From assembly GCF_001440345.1 (NCBI RefSeq), contig NZ_LJYX01000017.1, forward strand, positions 248,001 through 312,000: DNA of 64,000 nucleotides. The letters run 5' to 3'. Below, piece after piece: positions 9,623-18,450 of this stretch. Source of the stretch: Colwellia sp. TT2012. Lineage in GTDB: Bacteria > Pseudomonadota > Gammaproteobacteria > Enterobacterales > Alteromonadaceae. The notes under the pieces were generated by a model. That model was not told where the DNA came from. It did no database searches and was given only the letters and a program-made list of their open reading frames with translations. The number at the start of each line of letters is the position of its first letter. Within the stretch, counting starts at the first letter, position 1. The position numbers and the translations under genes were made by a program.

Positions 9623-11179
9623 TTAATGTTCTGGATCTGCATAGTCAGGGTAATCTAGCCTTACTTGTAAAAACTCATCAAAATCCTCAACCATTATATT
9701 GACCAATTTCGCCTCAAATTTTATACCGCTTTGTGATAATAAGAATTCTTTTATTTTTTCAGCTGACCAAGGCTCTTTATAACAACGCTTTGAACCCAAG
9801 GCATCAAAGACATCTGCTACCGCCATGATTCGAGCCTCAACAGGTATATCTTCTCCTTTTAAGCCTTTGGGGTAACCACTGCCATCCCAATTTTCATGAT
9901 GATAATTTGCCAGTCGAGCGGCTAATTTAGAAATACTTACCGTAGATTTTTCTAACATATCAGCACCAATTTGCGCATGAGATTTCATTATTTCCCAGTC
10001 TTTACCCTCTAACTTGCCAGGGTTATGTAAAATATGTTCCGGAATGGCTATCTTGCCTAAATCATGTAATGGCGCAGCTAAGCGGATCGCTTCAACAAAG
10101 CTTTTTTCTAAACCGAATTTTGTTGCCAGTATCTCGCAAATAATAGCAACACGGCGCACATGGGCGCCGGTTTCTTTACTTCGAGCTTCCACCGCTTCAC
10201 CAACAATAAAGAGTAACTCTCTTTGGGTTTTTTCTATTTCTTGTTGCTTAGTTATGCTTTCAAAAACAAGGGCTACATTGGTGGCAAATAGCTCAGCTAA
10301 GCTGGCTTTAAAGTGCTCATTATCATCTTCAAATTCAATATAGAGTACGGAGGCAGAATGACTCGACGCCTGATAATAACCAACAAAACAGCTCTCATCT
10401 CGATAATGATTTTTATCAATAAATACTTGCTGAATTCTAGCTTTAACTTGCTTATCAATATTCGAGCTTTCTAGTGAATCTGACTCACAAACATATTTCC
10501 CCGTACAAGCAATAATTGAACTGGTGGATTTTTTGGCAAAATCAATTTGGGTTCTAGCAATATAGAGGGCAGAGCTTTCAACATTCATCAAGGTAAGTAA
10601 GTGAGCAAGTGCTGCAGAGCCAAAATTCTTTAATTGATTGATTTTTAATAAATCATGAGTCGTGGCAATAAGCTTTTTAAAGGCATCAAGACTGCGCTGA
10701 ATAGTCATAATGTCACGATAGGCACGAATACTTGCATACACTGTGGTGATCATTTTATTGGCGGTAAAGTCAGTTTTTTCTTTATAGTCATTTATATCAA
10801 ACTCTTTAATGACTTTTGCCTCTGGGGCCGAGCCCGCTTGACCAGTACGTAACACCAAACGAATAGCTTGATTTTTAAGATCTTTTCTAATCCATTCGAC
10901 CAGCTCTAAACCAGCATGGTCAGTTTCCATCACTACATCAACAAAAGCCATGCAAAAAGAATTATCATTTAACATGATTTCTTTTGCTTGTTTACTGGAA
11001 AAAGCGGAGACTATTTGTAACTTTCTATGCTCAATTTCAGCATCAGCAAGTACCAGTTTAGTTACTTGGTGAACAGATTCATCATCATCAATGACTAAAA
11101 TACGCCAAAATTTATCGGTTTTATGTGGTTTATCGTTAATTTCATCTTCAATTTCGTCTTGAAAAATAAAGTTACTCAT
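9623..11179 (-). CDS. response regulator with DUF3369 and HD-GYP cyclic-di-GMP phosphodiesterase domain
   Basis: The 518-residue protein has three parts. A receiver domain (about 25-155) carries the acidic pocket VIDDDES and a phospho-acceptor Asp in MAFVDVVM. A DUF3369 middle domain (about 170-310) is GAF-like. The C-terminal HD-GYP domain (about 325-500) has all hallmark residues: HDLGKIAIPEHIL, the HHENWDGSGYPKGL signature, and the later ADVFDAL. It should degrade cyclic-di-GMP when phosphorylated. No partner kinase is adjacent. It is convergent with alaA and transcribed away from the DUF4136 terminator. Confidence 0.92.
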   Translation of the reverse strand: MSNFIFQDEIEDEINDKPHKTDKFWRILVIDDDESVHQVTKLVLADAEIEHRKLQIVSAFSSKQAKEIMLNDNSFCMAFVDVVMETDHAGLELVEWIRKDLKNQAIRLVLRTGQAGSAPEAKVIKEFDINDYKEKTDFTANKMITTVYASIRAYRDIMTIQRSLDAFKKLIATTHDLLKINQLKNFGSAALAHLLTLMNVESSALYIARTQIDFAKKSTSSIIACTGKYVCESDSLESSNIDKQVKARIQQVFIDKNHYRDESCFVGYYQASSHSASVLYIEFEDDNEHFKASLAELFATNVALVFESITKQQEIEKTQRELLFIVGEAVEARSKETGAHVRRVAIICEILATKFGLEKSFVEAIRLAAPLHDLGKIAIPEHILHNPGKLEGKDWEIMKSHAQIGADMLEKSTVSISKLAARLANYHHENWDGSGYPKGLKGEDIPVEARIMAVADVFDALGSKRCYKEPWSAEKIKEFLLSQSGIKFEAKLVNIMVEDFDEFLQVRLDYPDYADPEH

Positions 11180-11302
11180 TGATGTCTATTATGTTGGGGA
11201 GACCATAATATGAGTGTAATTCAGAACAGCTATATTACTAGGAAGATTACCAAAAAGTCGCTTTATTAGCGTAACTTTACCTAGATTTAAATTACTTATT
11301 TT

Positions 11303-11331
11303 AAACAAAAAAAACGGCTTCGCGCCGTTTT
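11303..11331 (-). terminator. terminator of the DUF4136 gene
   Basis: The hairpin AAAACGGC-TTCGC-GCCGTTTT leads on the minus strand into an eight-T tract, 27 bases after the stop of the lipoprotein gene at 11358. Confidence 0.82.
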
Positions 11332-11357
11332 CATACTAGATAGAGTAAGTTATTATT

Positions 11358-11936
11358 TTAGTGAAACTGACTCACTACTTTCACAACAATATCATTCAAC
11401 ATTGCTGATGGTGCTTCTTTATCATCTGAGGTTAAGCGCTTGGTCGCCCAACCATGCCATACTGGCTGGTGAGTTTTAACATCATAGATATCAATCGCTA
11501 ACTTGCCTTCTGTATATTGTCTAACACTGGTTTCAGTGCCCATAGACATACTACCGTAATAGCCACGACCACCGTAATAGCCACGACCCCAGCCAAAGCC
11601 GGTATTATAAGTCGCTGGATAACTATTCACTTTAATTTTATCGCGACTACCAACCGTATAAGAAATTGTAAAATCTGCATTTTCAGCATTAGCCACTAAC
11701 TGATAACCTTTAGCAATAAAAGCTTGCTCTATGCTTTTATCAACTCTTTCTTTCATCACAGGGTTGATATCAACAGCCGGCGCCATAATTTTCCCTTTGG
11801 TTAACCAAGCAAAGGTTTTATAGTGCATGGTTTCAATGTCAGTATTTCGGTCAAAATCAACTTTAGCTGAATGTGTTGCACAACCTGCGGTAAAAGCAAT
11901 TAAGCTGGCAAGAATTAATAATTTAAGTGGAGTCAT
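11358..11936 (-). CDS. DUF4136 lipoprotein
   Basis: The 192-residue protein starts with a lipoprotein signal ending in the lipobox FTAGC (Cys19), so it is probably anchored in the outer or inner membrane. The body follows the DUF4136 pattern: KTFAWL after the N-terminus, NPVMKERVDKSIEQAFIAKGY, then a glycine/tyrosine-rich loop (GWGRGYYGGRGYYGS, about residues 118-132) and a C-terminal LAIDIYDVKTHQPVWHGWA strand. The function of the family is unknown. It is monocistronic, divergent from the ilv operon. Confidence 0.87.
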   Translation of the reverse strand: MTPLKLLILASLIAFTAGCATHSAKVDFDRNTDIETMHYKTFAWLTKGKIMAPAVDINPVMKERVDKSIEQAFIAKGYQLVANAENADFTISYTVGSRDKIKVNSYPATYNTGFGWGRGYYGGRGYYGSMSMGTETSVRQYTEGKLAIDIYDVKTHQPVWHGWATKRLTSDDKEAPSAMLNDIVVKVVSQFH

Positions 11937-12157
11937 ATCTGTTCCATTTTGTAGTGAAACCGGTTTTTAAGTCAATCGGTCTGCGGGATAATCTGACCGT
12001 TAATATAAATCAAAATGTATGACTAATATAGCTAAAACAGTGATTTAAATTGTTTTCAATTACTACAAGTTGCAAAGAAAGTTGAATAAATAAAGTAACA
12101 GTCAAAATGTAGCACAAAAAAATAAAAGACACTTTTCTGTTATTTTGTAATTATTGG

Positions 12158-12186
12158 TTGACACCAGCCAGTAAAATCTTTAAGAA
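12158..12186 (+). promoter_or_regulatory. likely sigma-70 promoter of the ilv operon
   Basis: A perfect -35 hexamer TTGACA (12158-12163) is followed 17 bases later by TAAGAA (12181-12186), a poor -10. An alternative -10, TAGTAT, begins at 12187 but gives too long a spacer. The position just ahead of the leader peptide fits an attenuated biosynthetic operon. The 11937-12224 gap holds nothing else that I can see. Confidence 0.5.
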
Positions 12187-12224
12187 TAGTATCATTCAAA
12201 TATTTACGTTTTTGCTCAATTAGT

Positions 12225-12308
12225 ATGATTATTAACACAACAGTCCTCAATGTCGTCCTCTTAGTCGTAGTGGTGCTCTCATCACTAGCGGGGATATCTT
12301 GTGCTTAA
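12225..12308 (+). CDS. branched-chain amino-acid leader peptide (attenuator)
   Basis: A 27-codon ORF encodes a peptide in which 15 of 27 residues are Val, Leu or Ile, including a run of four valines followed by Leu (codons 14-18) preceded by Val-Val-Leu-Leu. It precedes a 7-bp pause-type hairpin (TAGTGGT/ATCACTA, 12268-12287, overlapping its own 3' half) and a terminator at 12336. This is the arrangement of ilv leader peptides: ribosomes stalling on Val/Leu/Ile codons when charged tRNA is scarce would prevent terminator formation. The ribosome-binding site is weak. No upstream in-frame start exists because a TAG precedes the ATG by one codon. Confidence 0.85.
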   Translation: MIINTTVLNVVLLVVVVLSSLAGISCA

Positions 12309-12335
12309 CAACAACGATTAAGCAAGCATATTAAC

Positions 12336-12370
12336 AAACCCTCGCTCTTTATAAGACCGGGGGTTTTTTA
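12336..12370 (+). terminator. ilv attenuator terminator
   Basis: Arms AAACCCTCG (12336-12344) and CGGGGGTTT (12358-12366) pair over 9 bp with one G-U, followed by a T-tract. The CGGGG at 12289-12293, inside the leader ORF, can pair with CCTCG of the left arm. It mimics the right arm and is a plausible antiterminator strand (inference). Confidence 0.85.
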
Positions 12371-12449
12371 TTTGCTCAATATTTTTTATTCAACCTAAAC
12401 AATAAACTTCCTTTTTAATCAGATAAATGAAAACAATCAAGGTGATGGT

Positions 12450-14177
12450 ATGACAACAGAGCTTTTTACCGGTGCAGAAATGGTAGTTAAATCACTATCA
12501 GCACTAAAAGTTAAGTACATTTTTGGCTACCCCGGCGGCTCCGTTTTAGATATATATGACGCTATATTTCAACAAGATGAGATTGAACATATTCTTGTAC
12601 GTCATGAACAAGCGGCCACTCATATGGCTGATGGCTATACTAGAGCTACGGGAGAAGTCGGTGTGGTGTTAGCCACTTCAGGTCCAGGGGCAACTAACTG
12701 TATTACTGGCATAGCAACGGCTTATATGGACTCTATCCCTATGGTTATTCTTGCTGGACAAGTTGCTACTTCGCTGATAGGTAATGATGCTTTTCAAGAA
12801 ACGGATATCGTTGGCTGTACTCGCCCTATAATTAAACACAGTTTTAACTGTCGAAGCCTAACTGATATACCTGAGGCTATCGCTAAGGCCTTCTATATCG
12901 CAAGCACAGGTAGACCCGGGCCCGTAGTAATAGAGCTACCTAAAGATATATTAACCCCACAAAACAAGGCACCTTTTAATATCAATACTGAGATTAAAAT
13001 GCGCTCTTATAACCCAAATATTAAGGGCCATCCTAAGCAAATTAGAAAAGCGGCGCAAACCATTGCTAAGGCAAAAAAATTGGTGGTCTATTCTGGTGGC
13101 GGCATTATCATAGCTGATGCCTCCGAATTACTAACTACGCTGGTAGAAACACTTAAAGCTCCTATAACAAATACCTTAATGGGACTGGGTGGTATATCAG
13201 GTACACATAAACAGTTTGTTGGTATGCTGGGCCTACACGGCAGTCTTGAAGCAAATAAAACCATGGCAAATGCTGATGTTATTTTAGCGCTAGGTGCTCG
13301 TTTTGATGATAGAGTGACTAACAATGTCGAAAAATTCTGCCCCAACGCAACCATCATTCATGTAGATATTGATCCAACGTCTATCTCTAAAACCATTAAT
13401 GCCCATATCCCTGTGGTTGGTTTAGTGGAAATAGTTATGCAGCAACTGCTCGATGAACTCAATGAAATTAAATTCACCCCAGATGAAAGCGCATTAAACC
13501 AATGGTGGCAACAAATTAACTTATGGCGTGCGGTCAAAAGTAATAGTTACGAGCAAATTGCCGGTGAAAAAATAAAACCACAACGTGTGATAGAAGCCAT
13601 GTATAAGATAACCAAGGGCGAAGCTTATGTATGCTCTGATGTAGGCCAACATCAAATGTTTGCCGCGCAATACTATCCCTTTGCCAAACCTCGCCAATGG
13701 ATCAATTCAGGTGGTTTAGGCACAATGGGCTTTGGCTTGCCGGCGGCTATGGGAGTAAAACTCGCTTTTCCAGATAAAGATGTTATTTGCATCACCGGTG
13801 ATGGCTCTATTCAAATGAATATCCAAGAGCTTTCTACCTGCTCACAATATAACTTATCCGTGGTCATTATAACTTTAAATAACCGCTCACTCGGTATGGT
13901 ACGTCAATGGCAAGACATGGTTTATGGCGGCCGTCACTCATCTTCTTATATGGAATCTCTACCTGACTTTGTTAAAATTGCCGAGGCTTATGGTCATGTG
14001 GGTATTAAAATAAATACTTTAGATGAGTTGGATGAAAAACTAAGCCAAGCCTTTAGTATTAAAAATCGCTTAGTTTTTGTCGATGTCATGATTGATGAGA
14101 ATGAGCATGTTTACCCTATGCAAATTCGCACGGGTGCTATTGATGAAATGTGGCTTAAAAAAGGAGTAAAAGCATAA
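12450..14177 (+). CDS. ilvI: acetolactate synthase large subunit
   Basis: The 575-residue thiamine-diphosphate enzyme condenses two pyruvates to acetolactate (or pyruvate plus 2-oxobutyrate), the first common step of Val, Leu and Ile synthesis. The catalytic glutamate is in [15 protein letters not shown] (about residue 51). The ThDP/Mg site is [14 protein letters not shown] (about 451-464) with the Asn about 27 residues on in [15 protein letters not shown]. The FAD-binding middle domain includes [12 protein letters not shown]. Length and pairing with a 165-residue regulatory subunit favour the IlvI (AHAS III) class over IlvG. The stop overlaps the ATG of the first mini-ORF (TAATG). Confidence 0.93.
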   Translation: MTTELFTGAEMVVKSLSALKVKYIFGYPGGSVLDIYDAIFQQDEIEHILVRHEQAATHMADGYTRATGEVGVVLATSGPGATNCITGIATAYMDSIPMVILAGQVATSLIGNDAFQETDIVGCTRPIIKHSFNCRSLTDIPEAIAKAFYIASTGRPGPVVIELPKDILTPQNKAPFNINTEIKMRSYNPNIKGHPKQIRKAAQTIAKAKKLVVYSGGGIIIADASELLTTLVETLKAPITNTLMGLGGISGTHKQFVGMLGLHGSLEANKTMANADVILALGARFDDRVTNNVEKFCPNATIIHVDIDPTSISKTINAHIPVVGLVEIVMQQLLDELNEIKFTPDESALNQWWQQINLWRAVKSNSYEQIAGEKIKPQRVIEAMYKITKGEAYVCSDVGQHQMFAAQYYPFAKPRQWINSGGLGTMGFGLPAAMGVKLAFPDKDVICITGDGSIQMNIQELSTCSQYNLSVVIITLNNRSLGMVRQWQDMVYGGRHSSSYMESLPDFVKIAEAYGHVGIKINTLDELDEKLSQAFSIKNRLVFVDVMIDENEHVYPMQIRTGAIDEMWLKKGVKA

Positions 14178-14305
14178 TGCATAGAGTTTTAGCTATGTTG
14201 CTTATGTTAGTGGAAAATAAAGTTTGTTCACTATCCCTCAGTTGTAACCACGTCCTTTTGTTCAATCAAAAGCGAGCGAATAAAGGAGTAAATCTTAATG
14301 CCTAG
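14177..14305 (+). CDS. mini-ORF 1 of the ilvI-ilvH ladder (42 aa)
   Basis: Its ATG overlaps the ilvI stop as TAATG, and GGAG lies upstream inside ilvI. It starts MHRVLAM, resembling ilvH, then drifts into unrelated sequence and ends in a TAG that overlaps mini-ORF 2 by 8 bases. It may be translated by coupling. A functional product is unlikely. Confidence 0.4.
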   Translation: MHRVLAMLLMLVENKVCSLSLSCNHVLLFNQKRANKGVNLNA

Positions 14306-14426
14306 AATTTTAGCTATGTTGCTTATGTTAGTGGAAAATAAAGTTTGTTCACTATCCCTCAGTTGTAACCACGTCCTTTTGTTCAATCAAAAGCGAGCGA
14401 ATAAAGGAGTAAATCTTAATGCCTAG
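14298..14426 (+). CDS. mini-ORF 2 of the ilvI-ilvH ladder (42 aa)
   Basis: It starts MPRILAMLLMLVEN behind a good GGAG, and its first residues copy IlvH. It ends in a TAG overlapping the next start by 8 bases. Its sequence subtype is shared with mini-ORF 1. Confidence 0.38.
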   Translation: MPRILAMLLMLVENKVCSLSLSCNHVLLFNQKRANKGVNLNA

Positions 14427-14547
14427 AATTTTAGCTATGTTGCTTATGTTAGTGGAAAACAAACTTTGTTTACTATCCCACAGTTGTAGCCACGTCCTTT
14501 TGTTCAATCAAAAGCGAGCGAATAAAGGAGTAAATCTTAATGCCTAG
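14419..14547 (+). CDS. mini-ORF 3 of the ilvI-ilvH ladder (42 aa)
   Basis: It has the same length, start and overlap geometry as mini-ORF 2 but belongs to the second sequence subtype (AACAAACTTTG in place of AATAAAGTTTG). Confidence 0.38.
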   Translation: MPRILAMLLMLVENKLCLLSHSCSHVLLFNQKRANKGVNLNA

Positions 14548-14668
14548 AATTTTAGCTATGTTGCTTATGTTAGTGGAAAACAAACTTTGTTTACTATCCC
14601 ACAGTTGTAGCCACTTCCTTTTGTTCAATCAAAAGCCAGCAAATAAAGGAGTAAATCTTAATGCGTAG
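14540..14668 (+). CDS. mini-ORF 4 of the ilvI-ilvH ladder (42 aa)
   Basis: This is the last copy. Its TAG (14666-14668) lies 5 bases inside ilvH, so a terminating ribosome would sit on the ilvH start codon. It is the second subtype, with a few private changes near its end. Confidence 0.38.
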   Translation: MPRILAMLLMLVENKLCLLSHSCSHFLLFNQKPANKGVNLNA

Positions 14669-15158
14669 AATTTTAGCTATTTTGATGGAAAACGAGCCTG
14701 GCTCATTATCACGTATCGTTGGCTTATTCTCTCAACGTGCTTTTAATATTGAAAGCTTAACGGTTGCCCCAACTGATGATAATAGTTTATCCCGTATGAC
14801 CATTGCCACTAAGGGCGATGACAAGGTATTAGAGCAAATTGTTAAACAAGTTAATAAGCTTATTGATGTCATTAAAATCACTGACATTACCGACAGAAAA
14901 CATATTGAACGTGAATTACTGCTAGTAAAAGTCGGTGCCATGAATGATAAAACTCGCACTGAAGTAAAACGCATAACGGATATCTTTCGTGGCAATATTA
15001 TTGACCTTGGCAAGCAGGTTTATACCGTACAACTTACCGGTAATGCTGACAAGCTCAATGCCTTTATTGATGCCCTTAAAAATGAGACGGAAATAATTGA
15101 AACAGCTCGTTCAGGTTGTGTCGGTATGGCACGTGGTGATAAAGCACTACGTATATAA
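14661..15158 (+). CDS. ilvH: acetolactate synthase small (regulatory) subunit
   Basis: The 165-residue protein is normal length for IlvH. An N-terminal ACT domain (about 2-75) has the effector-loop pattern ILMENEPGSLSRIVGLFSQRAFNIESL, which binds valine for feedback inhibition. The C-terminal domain (about 80-160) includes ELLLVKV and ends in SGCVGMARGDKALRI. It stimulates the catalytic subunit and confers valine control. The start is clear: GGAG lies 9 bases before the ATG, and the protein begins MRRILAILMENEPGSL as in the family. The long repeat-filled gap from ilvI is unusual, since these genes normally nearly touch. Confidence 0.96.
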   Translation: MRRILAILMENEPGSLSRIVGLFSQRAFNIESLTVAPTDDNSLSRMTIATKGDDKVLEQIVKQVNKLIDVIKITDITDRKHIERELLLVKVGAMNDKTRTEVKRITDIFRGNIIDLGKQVYTVQLTGNADKLNAFIDALKNETEIIETARSGCVGMARGDKALRI

Positions 15159-15246
15159 CCGATAAAGTTACTCACTTAAAAGAGCCTTTATGGCTAATGC
15201 TGCTCAATTAAGAACCTGAGCCGTTCAGCTATGCTTAACATCTTGT

Positions 15247-15283
15247 AAAATCCATTACTCATTCATTGACAATGGATTTTTTA
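15247..15283 (+). terminator. ilvIH terminator
   Basis: AAAATCCATT and AATGGATTTT pair over 10 bp across a 14-base loop and run into a T-tract, about 90 bases after the ilvH stop. Confidence 0.8.
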
Positions 15284-15320
15284 TGAATTTAGCTGCATTT
15301 CCCCGGCGTAAGCCGGCACT

Positions 15321-16157
15321 TTATATAGGAAAACTAAACAACAGACGCAAGGCACTAAAGTTTTTGCTGTAACGATAACTCAAGCCGAGTCTATCAATGC
15401 CCGCCCAAGAATAGCCGAGAGGATTGGCAAATGCCAAGGTAAAACCAAACTCTAAACTATTAGTCAAAGTGACATTCTTTTCTTCATCAAAGCTTTGAGT
15501 TCGCGGCATTAAAAAGTCCACTTCACTAAAGTACCAAAACGCCGTAGCAAAAACTCTTGGCTGAAATTGATAACCAAATACTTTATATTGTAACGGCAAA
15601 CCGATATCTATGCCCATTTGTACTGCGGCATAAGAATCTTGAGCATCATAACCATTGCCGTCATAACTGGCATAGTAAATTCTATTCGCCCAAATAGAGT
15701 CATAGTTTTTCAGTTCAAAATTATAAAGCGCTGAAATACCTGAAGAATGAACATTAACGCCTCTATTGGTAGTTAGGTTTCGGCCATAACCGACATCAAT
15801 ATAGCTTTCTATCAGCCAATTCTGGCTGTATTGATAGTTAAAGGCAATGCCGGGAGTAAAGGTTATCGTGCCGACTTCATCGGGTAAATCTAGGTTAGGT
15901 ATATTGGAAAAGTCAAAATCAAAGTCAAAAAAACCAATTGAAACCGGTAAGCGTAAGCCATAGCTTATATTGCCATTATGCCCAAGCTCATAAGAAAACG
16001 GCATACTGATCAAGCTAGCATTCTGCCCTGTGGTTCGATAGATACCACTGCCCAAATAATTAGCATAGGCATAATGCACCGGCTCTAGTTCGTTAGCATT
16101 AACAGGGAGAGTTGAGCTAAAAAATAGCAAGATAAAGGTAAATAGTCTGTATTTCAT
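15321..16157 (-). CDS. putative outer-membrane beta-barrel protein
   Basis: The protein is about 278 residues from the ATG at 16157; a TTG six codons upstream is possible but less likely. It has a signal peptide (about residues 1-21, ending VNA). The body is rich in aromatic, alternating strands (SYGLRLPVSIGFFDFDFDF, then IESYIDVGYGRNL) and ends LLFSFPI. The pattern suggests a beta-barrel of the outer membrane. I do not recognise the family with confidence. It lies 44 bases downstream of the MltF-like gene and is probably co-transcribed with it. Confidence 0.72.
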   Translation of the reverse strand: MKYRLFTFILLFFSSTLPVNANELEPVHYAYANYLGSGIYRTTGQNASLISMPFSYELGHNGNISYGLRLPVSIGFFDFDFDFSNIPNLDLPDEVGTITFTPGIAFNYQYSQNWLIESYIDVGYGRNLTTNRGVNVHSSGISALYNFELKNYDSIWANRIYYASYDGNGYDAQDSYAAVQMGIDIGLPLQYKVFGYQFQPRVFATAFWYFSEVDFLMPRTQSFDEEKNVTLTNSLEFGFTLAFANPLGYSWAGIDRLGLSYRYSKNFSALRLLFSFPI

Positions 16158-16201
16158 AAGTAATAAAGCTTGCAAAAGTAGTGCCTAATACAGTAAGAAT
16201 G

Positions 16202-18349
16202 CTAACCCGTAATGCGAATGTAGCTTAAATAACGTTGATGAATATCACGTACGTAATTTACTGGCTCTCGGCCTCTAACGTAGCCAAATCTGGCCTTTTG
16301 ATAATACTCGCGGCGCTGCAGGAGTAACATGGCTTTTTCAACATTGTTAAACCACCGATCACCTCTTAAACCGAGCTGTCTTGCCAAGCGCTGTGCATCT
16401 TTTACATGCCCATAACCCGCATTATAGGATGCCAAGGAGAAAAATATTTGCTCTTGTACCGGTAAGTCCTTAGAAAACCGGTCACGGGTCCAGTTTAAAT
16501 ATTGCACACCAGACGCTATGGCTTGCTCTGGGTCTTTTAAATCTGCCACACCGAGCTCTGCGGCAGTGCGAGGCAACATTTGCATTAAACCAAAAGCACC
16601 AGTGGCATTACTGGCGAGTGGATCAAAGCGGCTTTCTTGATACATTTGTGAAACAATCAGACGCCAATCGAAGTTATAGGGTTTGACATAAGAGCGGACA
16701 ATATCATCATAGGGCGACAAGGTTGAACCTGAGACTAAACGGTGTTTTTTATGACTTTTTTGTGATTTTTTATTGTGGAAATATTTGTTTTTGACGACAT
16801 TGTAAAAAGTACCGCGGTAGTGTTTTCTAACAAACTCATTTAAATTGGCAAGTAATTGCGGATTGTTTTTCCTAACCAAATAAGCATAAGGCACATCTTC
16901 TTTAAACGTTAACGGAGTAATAATTTCTGTTCGAAAGCTGCTCTCAATAGCGATTAAATTACTATCGGCTATGGTTAAATCAATTTCTTTATCGGCCACC
17001 TGACTGATTAATATCTCTGTGGCGATATTTTCGTTGGCGATAACAATGTTAGCGCCAAAGTCTTGCGCTAACCTTTGCGCCGTTGTCCAAAAACTACTGC
17101 TTTTCCTTATGGTGATAGTGCGACCGTTAAGATCAGCTAGCTCATTGATAGCTAAACTATCTTGATGAGCCACTAATTGTTCTTTTACCCGGTTATAACG
17201 AATACTAATGGCTAAGCCGGCTTGAGCTATTTTTTTTGTTCGAGCTTGTGTTCGAGACAGACCGGCGGCAATGATATCGCCTTTACCCTCGGCTAATAAT
17301 GTCAGCATTTCTTCATAAGTATCGGCCACAACAATAACCAATTTCACCTTGTTGATATCAGCAAATTTACGCATCAATTCATATTCAAAACCGAGTAATT
17401 CGCCACGCCATAAAAAATATGTTTCCGGACTATTTCGTGTGATAACCCGTAAAGTAAGCTTGTCTTTTTTTAACTGATCAAAGTCAATTTTACGTTCTGG
17501 CTCAACTACCTGCATAACATGATGAACCGAGATGAAGTCATTTAATTCATGTAAAAAACTATCATTATCTAAATTAACCGCCCAAGCGAGAGTGATTGCT
17601 TTCGGTAGGATAAAGACACTTTGAATATCATCACGATATTGCTGCAATGTTTCTAAAGCAAAACCATCAATCAGGGTATATTTCATTGCTCCATCGACAA
17701 TAGTGTCAGCCATTTCTTGTGAGCTGACTTTCTCCTCAACAATATTAATGTGCCAATGGGGGAACTGTTTACTGACACTGTCGATATAAGCTGAGCCGAT
17801 AGGTAGAGTAATAGTAATATCGTCTTTGCTATTAAAGCTATCGTTACCCGCTTTAGCGATCACCACTTCTCTATCACGTAACAAGGGATAGGAAAAACTA
17901 AATTTTTCTAAACGTGCCGCGGTTATGGTTAAATGCCGAGGAATAATGTCAACGTCAAAAGTGGCTAGTTTGCTAAACATAGCGGCTAAGTTACTCACTC
18001 GTAGCCAGTTAATCTTTAAGCCGCGCTCATCGGCAAAACGCTGCAATAAGATAGAATGATAGGCACTGGTCGAGCCTGCGCGAGGTAATGCCGATTCTAA
18101 CTGCCAATCAAGTTTTACCGCATTAATGTAACCTGAGGCTTTGATTTTGGACCAGGACCTAGCGGTTATACTTTTTTTTGCGACTTTTTGAGCCAGTAAG
18201 TTTAACTCGTCTTTGCTAGCATTCGGGCTATCTTGGCTATTTAGCGCTGTTTTAGCATCTGCGGCTGCTGAGGGCGGCTCTTGACAGCCGGCTAAGGTAA
18301 GTAGCAAAAAAACGCCTAAAAATACTGTTGCAGCTAACTGGTTATTCAT
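16202..18349 (-). CDS. MltF-like lytic transglycosylase with two solute-binding domains
   Basis: This 715-residue lipoprotein has a signal with lipobox TLAGC (Cys22). Two tandem periplasmic solute-binding type 3 domains follow (about 80-285 and 300-515). The second has the classic FLWRGELLGFEYELMRKFA opening, and the first begins around LLQRFADERGLKINWL. After a basic linker comes a C-terminal transglycosylase (SLT) domain with the catalytic Glu in MYQESRFDP and the motifs GAFGLMQMLP and SLASYNAGYGHV. It would cleave peptidoglycan glycan strands. Known MltF is about 500 residues with one binding domain, so the duplication is unusual. The upstream gap holds the glnS terminator. Confidence 0.87.
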   Translation of the reverse strand: MNNQLAATVFLGVFLLLTLAGCQEPPSAAADAKTALNSQDSPNASKDELNLLAQKVAKKSITARSWSKIKASGYINAVKLDWQLESALPRAGSTSAYHSILLQRFADERGLKINWLRVSNLAAMFSKLATFDVDIIPRHLTITAARLEKFSFSYPLLRDREVVIAKAGNDSFNSKDDITITLPIGSAYIDSVSKQFPHWHINIVEEKVSSQEMADTIVDGAMKYTLIDGFALETLQQYRDDIQSVFILPKAITLAWAVNLDNDSFLHELNDFISVHHVMQVVEPERKIDFDQLKKDKLTLRVITRNSPETYFLWRGELLGFEYELMRKFADINKVKLVIVVADTYEEMLTLLAEGKGDIIAAGLSRTQARTKKIAQAGLAISIRYNRVKEQLVAHQDSLAINELADLNGRTITIRKSSSFWTTAQRLAQDFGANIVIANENIATEILISQVADKEIDLTIADSNLIAIESSFRTEIITPLTFKEDVPYAYLVRKNNPQLLANLNEFVRKHYRGTFYNVVKNKYFHNKKSQKSHKKHRLVSGSTLSPYDDIVRSYVKPYNFDWRLIVSQMYQESRFDPLASNATGAFGLMQMLPRTAAELGVADLKDPEQAIASGVQYLNWTRDRFSKDLPVQEQIFFSLASYNAGYGHVKDAQRLARQLGLRGDRWFNNVEKAMLLLQRREYYQKARFGYVRGREPVNYVRDIHQRYLSYIRITG

Positions 18350-18402
18350 TAAATAAGCCCTAATTAATGGAGTATAATTATTTATATAAGGTTAACAGCT
18401 TT

Positions 18403-18450
18403 AACAAAAAAAAAGCCAGTAGTAAGTTTAAATAACTTACTACTGGCTTT
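18403..18450 (-). terminator. glnS terminator
   Basis: Two perfect 17-base arms (18412-18428 and 18434-18450) with a 5-base loop lead on the minus strand into nine Ts. It lies about 85 bases after the glnS stop. Confidence 0.92.

Larger units (their letters stand above)
14177..14660 (+). repeat. four tandem 121-bp copies of the ilvI-ilvH junction and ilvH start
   Basis: Exactly 484 bases (4 x 121) separate the ilvI stop from the ilvH ATG. Start codons fall at 14177, 14298, 14419, 14540 and finally 14661 (ilvH). Every copy after the first is preceded by AAAGGAGTAAATCTTA, the same ribosome-binding region that precedes ilvH, and begins ATGCCTAGAATTTTAGC, nearly the ilvH start. Copies 1-2 and 3-4 form two sequence subtypes. 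Each copy also has the stem-loop CTTTTG-TTCAAT-CAAAAG (first at 14255-14272) just upstream of the next Shine-Dalgarno. The unit length is not a multiple of three. The array evidently arose by amplification of the ilvI end plus ilvH start. Confidence 0.97.

Noticed and set aside
14177..14660. CRISPR array or tandem minisatellite
   Set aside because: The units are 121 bases with no variable spacers and carry the ilvH ribosome-binding site and start, so they are gene-start duplications.
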